Shown piece after piece: positions 1 through 7,870 of a stretch of 13,561 nucleotides of DNA. The DNA is from CAZSNT01 sp964607765 (GTDB lineage Bacteria; Verrucomicrobiota; Lentisphaeria; Oligosphaerales; JABHEG01). The notes beneath the pieces are model-generated. The model was given only the letters and a program-made list of their open reading frames with translations. It was not told where the DNA came from and ran no database searches. The stretch covers positions 1 to 13,561 of the forward strand of contig CAZSNT010000228.1 of assembly GCA_964607765.1 (NCBI GenBank), read 5' to 3'. The translations under genes were made by a program, and so were the position numbers. Every line of letters begins with the position of its first letter. Position 1 is the stretch's first letter.

Positions 1-3000
1 CGGGATGACGGCCTCGAAGTCGGAGGAGACGACACAGTTGTTGTCGTAGCGGATGTTGGCATAGGCAAAGACGTAGTCATCGACGTTCAGTACCGGCAGC
101 TTTGCCGTCCAGGTGTCGCCGTCCCGCGCCGCCTCCACATCGCGCCAGTATCGGGCAATGTTGTTGGCCGTTTTCAGGCATTGGTAGACCTCGACAGCCT
201 TGATCCGGTCCGGACTCGCCGGAGTCAGGCGCAGTTCGGGTACGCCGGCGGCATCAAGCCGGATCTCCGACTTGGGGCGCGCGGGCCAGAAGTGTTCTTT
301 GCCGAGGACATGCTTCCCCAGCCAAAGCTTGCAGTTGTCGCCGAGTTTCTCGGTGTTGTGGTGGCCGCGGGCCTGGATGGCGAAGTCCCAGGGCACGTCC
401 GGCTTGAACGTCTTGAAGGTCTCGCAGCCTCGCTCGTGTCCGCCATGATGGTCGTTGGAGCCGTTCAGCCACAGGCTGGCTGCGGTGATGTACGGGGCAT
501 GGGCCTCGGGAGCGACAGCGGACAGGAATAGCTCCTGGCCCGACGTTTTTGCCGGTTCTTTGTATGGATTGGTGTGCATCCAGACCTGACGATCCCGGTA
601 GTAGGTGATCCAGCCGATGCCAAAGTAGGCGACCACGGCCTTCACCCGTGAGTCCATGGCCAGGTTCCACATGATCGTGCCGCCGTAGGAATAGCCTTTG
701 GCGCCGATGCGGCCCGGGTCCACTTCCTTCTGGGCCAGCAGGTAGCTGAGCGCCCGCCGCTGAACGGCGTTCCACAGATAGTGGGACGTGGCTTTGGGAT
801 CGGTCAGTTGGCTGCCGTCGGGCATGCGGTCGTAGATGAGCTTGTGGCCCATCTTACTGGCTTCCATGTAGCCATGGGCCAACGCCTCGGGATACGTTGT
901 GTGATGGGTACGCTTGATACCGGAATAGTCGTGCGCCATGACGGCCCAGCCATCCTTCACGTACGCCGAGTCGATGGCCGGTCCCCCCATCCATCCGTGG
1001 ACATTCATCAGGCCGGGAGCATTCGTTGCGTCGGCTTTGACCGCGTACTTGCAGAAGACCCGGACTTCCTCGCCGTTGATGTAGGCCGAGATGTAGGCGT
1101 CTTTATGGTAGATCCCGTCATTCGTCTGCTCAAGGACGACCTCTTCCTTGAAGTCAGCTGTATCCGGGTCGTAGTCCCTCCATACCTCCGGCGGCGTGGG
1201 GAGAGCCTTTGCGGCTTCCGCTTCAACTCCGTCACCTGTTCTCTGCGCTGCCGCAAGTTTGGGTCGGACATACTTCTCGACTTCATAGGGTTTTGAGCGC
1301 TGGACGACCTCGCCCCCTTCCCAGTGCAGGTTCCGGAAGCGCTGACGGGCCAGCAGGTCATCTTTGGACACCATGTTGAACTTGGTGTATTCATCGCCAG
1401 CTTCGGTGTAGTAGGATTCGTTCCAGCCGCTCACTTTGTCCGGAACGCGTCCAACCTCTAGCGTGAACTTCTCTTTGGGCTGGTTCCCTATAAGGCGGTC
1501 CTCGATCTTTCCCCCGTATCGACCCTCAACGTCTCGCTTCAGCGTTGCGGCCGAACACAGCTCGATCATCGAGAGCTTATGCCAGTCGTCCAGTTCCCAA
1601 CCAAAGCGATTCTTCAGATCAGCGGTCTTAATACGAACGGTATTCCATCCTGTGTTTGGAAGCTCAAAGAAGCCATAGAACTGCCCCTCCGCGATGTGTT
1701 GATTCATGTAATTCCTCCAGGCCCGCACACCGATATAGGTTCCCGGTTCAGGCGCATTGACTTCGAAAACCAGTTCAGCGCCTTTCGGCCCCATGAAGCG
1801 CGGATTGGCCACTTTGCGCGAGCTGATGCTCCACCAGTAGTTGTTGGCCAGATTACCGCTCCAGTCGCGCAATCCAGCTGAGAAGTCATCGATTCTTCTG
1901 TCCTGGATCTTCTGCGCCTTCACACTCGCGGCCTGCAGTTGCTCCGGCCAAGCATAGGCGTAGTCGCTGGTGGCGGCCATCTCACTCAGACCGTTGTAGC
2001 GGTGGTGCGGCGCCTTGATCGGGTCAATGGCATAAATGACATTGGCAAAAGCCATCAAGGGTTCGTCCGTGGAGATAACAGGGCATTGGATTTCCCAGGA
2101 ACCGCCTGCGTTCTGCTTTGATTCCCCGGTGATCCAGAAACGGAGCAGCGGGTTGCGCCCGTCGGTGTAGAACATCTCCACCCGTTTGAGCTTCAAGCTG
2201 GTTTCCGGCGGCGTGACCCGGAAGACCGGGACCCCGTCCGGGCGGTCGAGGAGCAGCTCGCCCTTGGGCGTTTGCGGAAACGAGAACTCGCCCTTCAGCT
2301 TATCTTCAAACCAGAGGTAGTCGGCAATCATCGATTCCGGCGGGAACGCGTGGTTGTAGTTGGCGCAAGAGATGTATCGCTTGTCAACCGTCGCCAGCTT
2401 CAGCGCTTCGATACAGTTCCAGTCCGGCGCGTTGAAGTCGTTGGACGCTCCGAGCATCAGCACGGGCGCGTGCATGTACTTCCAGAGGGTTCGCGACTCC
2501 AGGGTCTCGTCGAACAGCTTGCGGCGTTCGCCTTGGAGCCGCAGGTGGCGGGTGTTGCCGGTGATGACCGGGTGTACGTCCATGAAACCGCCGCTGCCGC
2601 CCACCGAGGGGACGGCGGCGGCAACACGCGGGTCGATACTGACACAGGTGGTCAGAACGCCGCCGGTTGAATGCCCGCGCACCCCTATCCGCTTGGCATC
2701 GACCTGGGCCTGCTGCACGAGAAACGAGATGATGCGTCGCCCCGACATCTGGCGCGGGAACTGCCAGTCGTTGCGCGGACTCGGGACTGCATCAACGGTG
2801 GTCTCGTCCGCCTGGAACGGACCGTCCGGGCCTTTCGCGCCCCAGGCGTTGACGGCGCTCCAGTCGGTGTTGGGCAGTCCCTCCGCCTGCCCACCCATTT
2901 TGGCCTTGTCATTGTGGTTGGGATGGAAGCAGGCATAGCCCAACTTGGCCCAGTTCACGGCCCCGTCCTCGCTAGCGGTCTGCGGGCCGCCATGAAACAT

Positions 3001-3321
3001 GACGATGCCCGGCAGGCCTTTCGCGCCTTTCGGGTAGGCCCAGTAGCCGCAGACGATCGCCTTCTCGCCCTGGAAGGTCCCCACCGTCAGCTGCACCCAG
3101 TTGACCTCGATGTCGCCTTCGCGCTCCCACGTCTTGTGGACGATGGCTTCCAGCGGATTGTGCTGGTCGTAGGTCTTCTCGTAGCCGGCCCAGAGCGCCT
3201 CCAGCGTCCGCGGGACGTGCGCGGGGTCGGTCAGACGCGGGACCTCGCCTGTCCCCCAGATGTCGGCGCCAAGAACCGCGTGTACAAGTGTGAAAGCCAA
3301 CACAACAACCAATCTTCGCAT
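1..3321 (-). CDS. Secreted tandem alpha/beta-hydrolase (esterase-like), C-terminus cut by window edge
   Basis: An open frame runs from ATG at 3321 to base 1 without a stop (1107 codons), so the C-terminus lies outside the window. Residues 1-19 look like a signal peptide (MRRLVVVLAFTLVHAVLGA). The first alpha/beta-hydrolase unit has an HGG oxyanion-type motif (His110), the nucleophile elbow GHSTGG (Ser218), and candidate Asp295 and His324. A beta-rich segment follows (about 353-431), then a middle domain (about 477-590, starting IDDFSAGLRDWSG) that resembles CIA30/CBM11-type galactose-binding folds. A second hydrolase follows, with HGWMGG (His775), GYSYGG (Ser878), Asp957 and His987/988, and then a second beta-rich tail from about 1010. 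The fold resembles dienelactone hydrolase, prolyl oligopeptidase and acetylxylan esterase relatives; the substrate is unknown. It is the last visible gene of an operon, starting 2 bp after the previous stop. A polysaccharide deacylase or esterase role is inferred from context. Confidence 0.88.
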   Translation of the reverse strand, partial: MRRLVVVLAFTLVHAVLGADIWGTGEVPRLTDPAHVPRTLEALWAGYEKTYDQHNPLEAIVHKTWEREGDIEVNWVQLTVGTFQGEKAIVCGYWAYPKGAKGLPGIVMFHGGPQTASEDGAVNWAKLGYACFHPNHNDKAKMGGQAEGLPNTDWSAVNAWGAKGPDGPFQADETTVDAVPSPRNDWQFPRQMSGRRIISFLVQQAQVDAKRIGVRGHSTGGVLTTCVSIDPRVAAAVPSVGGSGGFMDVHPVITGNTRHLRLQGERRKLFDETLESRTLWKYMHAPVLMLGASNDFNAPDWNCIEALKLATVDKRYISCANYNHAFPPESMIADYLWFEDKLKGEFSFPQTPKGELLLDRPDGVPVFRVTPPETSLKLKRVEMFYTDGRNPLLRFWITGESKQNAGGSWEIQCPVISTDEPLMAFANVIYAIDPIKAPHHRYNGLSEMAATSDYAYAWPEQLQAASVKAQKIQDRRIDDFSAGLRDWSGNLANNYWWSISSRKVANPRFMGPKGAELVFEVNAPEPGTYIGVRAWRNYMNQHIAEGQFYGFFELPNTGWNTVRIKTADLKNRFGWELDDWHKLSMIELCSAATLKRDVEGRYGGKIEDRLIGNQPKEKFTLEVGRVPDKVSGWNESYYTEAGDEYTKFNMVSKDDLLARQRFRNLHWEGGEVVQRSKPYEVEKYVRPKLAAAQRTGDGVEAEAAKALPTPPEVWRDYDPDTADFKEEVVLEQTNDGIYHKDAYISAYINGEEVRVFCKYAVKADATNAPGLMNVHGWMGGPAIDSAYVKDGWAVMAHDYSGIKRTHHTTYPEALAHGYMEASKMGHKLIYDRMPDGSQLTDPKATSHYLWNAVQRRALSYLLAQKEVDPGRIGAKGYSYGGTIMWNLAMDSRVKAVVAYFGIGWITYYRDRQVWMHTNPYKEPAKTSGQELFLSAVAPEAHAPYITAASLWLNGSNDHHGGHERGCETFKTFKPDVPWDFAIQARGHHNTEKLGDNCKLWLGKHVLGKEHFWPARPKSEIRLDAAGVPELRLTPASPDRIKAVEVYQCLKTANNIARYWRDVEAARDGDTWTAKLPVLNVDDYVFAYANIRYDNNCVVSSDFEAVIP

Positions 3322-3323
3322 GA

Positions 3324-6300
3324 TCACTCCTCCTCGATCAGCCACCGATCACCGGCGGTGAAAATCTGCACGCCGAGTTGCGGCAACGGGCCGTCTCCCT
3401 CGGACAACACTTGATACTCGATCTGAGAGCCCTTGGCTGGCGCCACGAAGTCCTGTTTGCGCACCGGCAGGCGTTGGACTTCGTTCCAGTTCAAGTCGTA
3501 GACGCCGACGGTGTCGCCGCCAGTGTGCCAGATGTAGTGGTCCGACTTGACCTCGCCCAGGATCTGCAGCGCGCCAGCGTTGAGCTTCAAGGTCGGGTTG
3601 ACCAGGGTCGCGGGCGTTTCTGCAAGGAGTCGCAGGTTGCTCACCACGGCGGACGCGTGTGTCTTTGGGGGCACGCGCCCGAGGGCCAGCTGAACCAGGC
3701 CGATGGGGCCCTCATGGCGCATGTTCTTGACGCTCATCGTCCAGGCCCAGCGCTGGTCGGTCCAGCTGGCGATGCTGGTGGGGATGACGATGTCGCGCGT
3801 GCCGGTGAAATCCAGCGGCACGACATAGTCGCACAGGCCATGGCCCCGCAGTTGGATCAGCAACACCGCGCCCGAGCCGTCGCCGGTCACCGTCAGGCCG
3901 ATGCCGCGCGCGGCGCTGGAATTGGCCTTCACCTCCCAGTAGGGGAGGTTCTCCTGGCGGGAATACGGCTCTGTGCGCTTGTTGTGATAGGACACCCTCA
4001 GTCCCTGCTCGGTGGCGGCGAATTCGTGGTCGCCCGGGTTCTTGATCTGCGCCAAGGTCGGCTGCAGGACCAAGTCGGTGGCCAGCCCTTCGATGGTCAG
4101 GCTCTTGGCCAGGCCGGCGCCGATGTCGTAGCCCTCCGCATCCTGGTCGACCGGGCCGCTCGTTGCGGACTCCGCAGCGGTTCGTTGGTTCGTCAGCGCG
4201 GGCATGACGTGAAGGACGAGCTGCGGCTCCTGGGCGTGGTGGCGGCTCTCTACCTTGACCTTCTCGCCGACGGTAACGAACTGCCAGACGCAGATGGGGC
4301 CGAACTCCTGGCCTGTGCCCCAGCCGCGGTCGATCCCCGGGCGGGTCAGCAGGCTCCACGGCACAAGCGCCAGTTTGTCGCCGTCGGTTGTGGGCTCATA
4401 GATGGTGTCGGTCTCCAGCCAGTGATATCCGCCGAAGCCTTCGTAAGCGTCCACTTGACGGTAGCTTGCCTGGATGGCTTCTCGCTGCTTGTCGCTCAGG
4501 TTGCGGGCCGCCCGTCGCCACAGGCGGAGCTGCTCGACAAAGCGTGCACTGAGCCCATGGGTGTCGAGCATCTCCTTCGACAGGTCGAACATGGGCTCCG
4601 GCTTCATCAGCCCGCCCACCGCGTGCCCAGCCGCCACGTACTTCGCCACCTCGACATGCACTTCGTAGGGGTTGGTGGCGCGGCGTCCGCTGCGTTCCAG
4701 TGCCAGCGGCATGGTGGTGCATCGGTCCGACTGCCGATCTGCGGCCTTGAACCAATACTCGATGTGAAACGGCATGGCGCCGCCGGTGGAGGAGCCGCTG
4801 GTGGTGTAGTGGTCGAGGTACTTGTAGAGCAAGCGGCCAAACTTGGGTTCGCCGTAGCCATCCTGCGCGTGCACCTCGAGGCCGTCGAGTGAGATCATGG
4901 TCACGTGGTTGGCGTTGCAGAACTCCGAGTAGCCCTTGGCCAGCTCTTCCAGCAGCGTGGAGTTGTTGTCGGCAGTGAACACCTGCCCGTAGGGGCGAAT
5001 GTAGCCGACGAGCTTGTCGCCTTGCGGGTGCTCGCTCTGCTCCGATCCGTACAGGCCCGACCGACCGATCTTCAGCTTCCATACGTCCTTGTCGGTGTCG
5101 ATGAACTCGTCCACGTGGAAGAACTCCTTGCCGACGCTGACGACATTGATCTTGAAGCAAGGCGGGAAGCCGTCCGGGCCCGGGAAGTTGAATCGCTCCA
5201 TCGTCGGCAGCGTCGCGCCGGCCTCGGGACGGACATGCATGATCCTCGCGCCCTTCTCGAACGGTCGGGCGAGCTCGCCCTTGAGCCAGTTTGCGAGGCG
5301 GGGGTCGGGGCCGTCGGGCGTCATGACCCAATACGGGTCCACGTTGGCAATGCACATGCTCAGGGTGTGCAGTTCCAGGCGCATGTCCTTGCCGGCCACG
5401 TAGTCGCAGAACGCTTTGAACTCGGGCGCGCCGCCGGGAAACACCTCGGGATTGGGGATCAGGTGGTGTCGATGGTAAGGCCAGAACCCGCCGCGCCAGG
5501 TGTGGGTGAACAGCTTGATCTGGTTCAGCCCCTCCGCTTCGGCAAAATCCACCAGCTCGCGCAGCTCGGCAGCGTTCTTGCCGTCAATGGTCATGGCGCG
5601 GATGTCGCGGCTGAATTCCAGCCAGCCGTCCAGCCAGTCTCGGGCACGCGCGCGCGTCCATTCGTCGTCGATGGCCGGTTTCGGCAGTGCGTCTTCGTTG
5701 ACCCAGATGTCCAGCAAGGTCTCGTCGTGCTCGTCGTTGGTCCTGGGGCATTGGAGGGCGAAGGCCCCGAACGGATTGTCGGGGTTGCGATCCCAGAGCC
5801 AGTCCCAACGGACCGTTCGGGAGATCCAGCCCTCCTCTTCCTCCAGGGGACCCTCCGCGTACCGTCTGCCGTCGGCGGCCCCGTAGCAGTTGCGCCGGTA
5901 GGTCATGTGATCCAGCGGATGCATGGCGATGTTTTCGACTACGTTGACCTCGAACTGCAACGTCGCCAGATTTGCCGGCGACACCCCTTCGATGCGCGCC
6001 AGGGAAAAGGCCACGTAGCTGTCCTGCACGTTGACCGCAAAGGTGAGTCGGCACAACCCCTTCCCGACCGTCAGCGTGTCGCCGTCGAAGGACAAGTCGG
6101 TGAGTGCGATCTCCGGTGTCACGCCGGGCCAGAAGTTGAGGCCGGACAAGAAGAAACCCCGTCCCGGGTCGGCGGTGTTAAGCAGCTCTTTGCCGTCGCC
6201 GAGTCGCAACAACGACTTGGGCTTGCCGTTGACGTCGAGCTCGAAGCGGAATTTCTGGTTCTCGACCATGATGCTCTCCTTGCCAACAACAGAATAAGCC

Positions 6301-6350
6301 AGACCTGCGGCCATGGCGCCCACCAACACAATCGACCTCAAATCACGCAT
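3324..6350 (-). CDS. Large secreted glycosidase-like protein, family not recognised (1008 aa)
   Basis: The start at 6350 follows AGGAG at nine bases' distance and gives a signal-peptide-like N-terminus (MRDLRSIVLVGAMAAGLAYS). Residues about 28-250 look beta-rich, as in the N-terminal sandwich of many glycosidases. Residues about 255-560 look like a TIM barrel: strand-like segments around GLNQIKLFTHTWRGG (about 279), DMRLELHTLSMC (about 325-335), and HVTMISLDGLEVHAQDGYG, where Asp489 and Glu492 are candidate catalytic acids. The remaining 400 or so residues look like beta domains. The layout recalls clan-D type or GH101-like enzymes, but I cannot assign a family, so glycosidase is an inference. 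The start codon overlaps the regulator gene by 8 bp and the stop lies 2 bp from the tandem hydrolase gene, so the three are probably co-transcribed and co-regulated. Confidence 0.8.
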   Translation of the reverse strand: MRDLRSIVLVGAMAAGLAYSVVGKESIMVENQKFRFELDVNGKPKSLLRLGDGKELLNTADPGRGFFLSGLNFWPGVTPEIALTDLSFDGDTLTVGKGLCRLTFAVNVQDSYVAFSLARIEGVSPANLATLQFEVNVVENIAMHPLDHMTYRRNCYGAADGRRYAEGPLEEEEGWISRTVRWDWLWDRNPDNPFGAFALQCPRTNDEHDETLLDIWVNEDALPKPAIDDEWTRARARDWLDGWLEFSRDIRAMTIDGKNAAELRELVDFAEAEGLNQIKLFTHTWRGGFWPYHRHHLIPNPEVFPGGAPEFKAFCDYVAGKDMRLELHTLSMCIANVDPYWVMTPDGPDPRLANWLKGELARPFEKGARIMHVRPEAGATLPTMERFNFPGPDGFPPCFKINVVSVGKEFFHVDEFIDTDKDVWKLKIGRSGLYGSEQSEHPQGDKLVGYIRPYGQVFTADNNSTLLEELAKGYSEFCNANHVTMISLDGLEVHAQDGYGEPKFGRLLYKYLDHYTTSGSSTGGAMPFHIEYWFKAADRQSDRCTTMPLALERSGRRATNPYEVHVEVAKYVAAGHAVGGLMKPEPMFDLSKEMLDTHGLSARFVEQLRLWRRAARNLSDKQREAIQASYRQVDAYEGFGGYHWLETDTIYEPTTDGDKLALVPWSLLTRPGIDRGWGTGQEFGPICVWQFVTVGEKVKVESRHHAQEPQLVLHVMPALTNQRTAAESATSGPVDQDAEGYDIGAGLAKSLTIEGLATDLVLQPTLAQIKNPGDHEFAATEQGLRVSYHNKRTEPYSRQENLPYWEVKANSSAARGIGLTVTGDGSGAVLLIQLRGHGLCDYVVPLDFTGTRDIVIPTSIASWTDQRWAWTMSVKNMRHEGPIGLVQLALGRVPPKTHASAVVSNLRLLAETPATLVNPTLKLNAGALQILGEVKSDHYIWHTGGDTVGVYDLNWNEVQRLPVRKQDFVAPAKGSQIEYQVLSEGDGPLPQLGVQIFTAGDRWLIEEE
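3327..3335 (-). promoter_or_regulatory. Strong ribosome binding site inside the end of the upstream gene
   Basis: The minus strand reads GAGGAGGAG five bases before the ATG at 3321. These bases also encode the final glutamates of the 1008-residue protein. The layout points to translational coupling of the two genes and fixes the start of the tandem hydrolase. Confidence 0.75.
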
Positions 6351-7503
6351 CGTGAGGATCTCCTATCCGGGCCGTGCTTTCCTGCCGCAACACCTTCGGC
6401 AGGAAATCCATGCTGGCGATGTGCGGATAGCGGTTGCCTGCGTCAAACACGCCAAAACAGGCGGCAAACAGCTCCCCCCACCAATACGAAACACTGGTAA
6501 ACGAGCCCCGGGACTCGCTCTCCGGGCGCATGCGCGCGTGCTGCAACGAGGCGATGCTCAGATCCCCCGGCACACCGATTTCCAGCAGGTCGCACACTTC
6601 GACGACTCTCTGCGAGAGGACGGAGGTCGTGCAGACCAACGCCGTGTAGTCCGGAAAGGTCTCGAGGAAGTCCTTCAGGCGCCTCACATCCAGGGGCTCC
6701 TTCGTGCGCAGAAACTGCAGCAAGGCCTCGTCGGGCGCCTGGCCGATCCGCGAGAGCGCCTGCGTATACCCGCGCCATGCCTTCTCGAACAGCCGATCGT
6801 GCCAGTCGGGTCTGGCCAGGAATGCGGTCTTCGCATGGCCGAGGTCGATCAAGTGCTCGCTCAACATCCGCGTTGCCTGACAGATGTCGGCCGACACCCG
6901 GGGATGGCTGAAATCGTCCTCGACGCCCAGATACACCACCGGCGCCGGCAACGCCCCGCACCTCGACAGGCATCGGGCTGGTGCCATGGACACGATCCCC
7001 TTCAGTTCCTCGCCCTGGCCGTCGGTCAGGTCCGGACTGATCCCGCCTTCCCGGTTCACATGATGAAGCGAGATGACGTAGCCTGCCTTACCGGCATCCG
7101 CCTGCAGGTTGTACAAGTCAAGAGCGCCGAACACATCGGTGCAGCCGCCCACTGCCAGCGACTCAGGCGTCGACTCCAAGCGCAAAATCACCGCCACCCG
7201 CCCCAGCACCGGGCGTCGACTCCGCGCGCCTTCCTTGACGAACACGCCCTTCGCCCGGACCGACACGACAAAGCCCTCCTCCTCCAAACGCCGAAAGACC
7301 GCCTGAAGCACACTGCGACTTACCCCCGAGGCCTCGACCAACTCGTTGTAGCTGGGCAGCTTCTCGCCCTCGCGCCACTGCTGGTTGCGGATCCCCGCGA
7401 GGACCGCGTTGTAGACCTGCTCGGTCAGGCTGGCCCCGTTCCCTCTAAAACGTGATCGAAAAGGACACTCATATCGGCACCACTGTATTGCCCGTATTGC
7501 CAT
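6343..7503 (-). CDS. GntR-family repressor with LacI/GalR-type sensor domain (AraR-like architecture)
   Basis: The protein has 386 residues. Residues 25-90 form a GntR winged helix with the classic core KLPSYNELVEASGVSRSVLQ and RRLEEEGFV. From about residue 100 (GRVAVILRLE) to about 370 it looks like a periplasmic-binding-protein-type sensor as in LacI/GalR and AraR, with segments such as VSADICQATRMLSEHLIDLGH and GVPGDLSIASLQ. Such regulators bind a sugar in the C-terminal domain and release DNA; here the ligand is unknown. The first 24 residues are not part of the family core, and no ATG, GTG or TTG lies between codon 1 and the winged helix, so the start at 7503 is the best available although its ribosome site is weak. 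Its last 8 bp overlap the start of the glycosidase-like gene, so regulator and targets share an operon, which suggests autoregulation. Confidence 0.9.
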   Translation of the reverse strand: MAIRAIQWCRYECPFRSRFRGNGASLTEQVYNAVLAGIRNQQWREGEKLPSYNELVEASGVSRSVLQAVFRRLEEEGFVVSVRAKGVFVKEGARSRRPVLGRVAVILRLESTPESLAVGGCTDVFGALDLYNLQADAGKAGYVISLHHVNREGGISPDLTDGQGEELKGIVSMAPARCLSRCGALPAPVVYLGVEDDFSHPRVSADICQATRMLSEHLIDLGHAKTAFLARPDWHDRLFEKAWRGYTQALSRIGQAPDEALLQFLRTKEPLDVRRLKDFLETFPDYTALVCTTSVLSQRVVEVCDLLEIGVPGDLSIASLQHARMRPESESRGSFTSVSYWWGELFAACFGVFDAGNRYPHIASMDFLPKVLRQESTARIGDPHDA

Positions 7504-7530
7504 ACGAATACCCGTCTTTCTGAGGAATAC
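7485..7530. promoter_or_regulatory. Cluster of GTATT half-sites, candidate operator of the regulator operon
   Basis: The plus strand holds GTATTG at 7485 and 7494, and the opposite orientation GAATAC at 7506 and 7525. Four half-sites in 46 bp overlap the start codon of the GntR-type gene (7503). The middle pair forms an 18-bp imperfect palindrome, GTATTGCCATACGAATAC. GntR/LacI-type repressors bind such palindromes, so autoregulation is plausible. No clear -35/-10 pair was found. Confidence 0.4.
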
Positions 7531-7710
7531 ACGGGTAGCGCCTGGAATCGGAAGCTAGACTGCCCGGAATCGACAGTGCAGCGAATTGCCTGTATCCTGG
7601 CGGCAATATGCTGCTGCGCCGCCTGCCGTCTTTTCAGCTCGCCGCCTCTATCCCGCATTTCTCATGACCGGCACGGGCCATGGAGGAGAGCCGGGGTTAA
7701 TCGCGGGAAG

Positions 7711-7821
7711 GTGACGCACCGTATTCGCCTGAATCCTGCTCGGATTCCCTCTCTGATGGATGCTCCGCTGGACGAACGTCGCGAATGGGCGCTGCACTAC
7801 AGATGGAGCAGCTACGGACAG
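7711..7821 (+). pseudogene. Remnant of a REP-associated (Y1/IS200-like) transposase, C-terminal part
   Basis: In the plus frame beginning GTG at 7711 the translation contains RIRLNPARIPSL and, after ERRE, YRWSSYG. This spacing of a LNPxR block followed by RWSSY is the C-terminal signature of REP-associated tyrosine transposases (Y1_Tnp family). The catalytic HUH part and the tyrosine helix that should precede it are not visible upstream, and the frame continues into unrelated residues after 7821. The fragment is therefore taken as a decayed copy. The open frame around it (7576-7917) is probably not a gene. The rest of 7504-7870 shows only the operator-like repeats near its left end. Confidence 0.6.
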
Positions 7822-7870
7822 GTTGATCAGTTGATGACCATGATGCCCGCGTTCCCAGGAACACCAGAAG

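Noticed and set aside
3378..6500. Long plus-strand open frames (504 and 531 codons) opposite the 1008-residue gene.
   Set aside because: They are antisense shadows typical of high-GC coding DNA; they lack family motifs, while the minus frame has a signal peptide, ribosome site and operon overlaps.
7851..7862. Small inverted repeat GTTCCCAGGAAC after the 463-residue gene, considered as a terminator.
   Set aside because: The stem is only 5 bp and no T tract follows on the minus strand.
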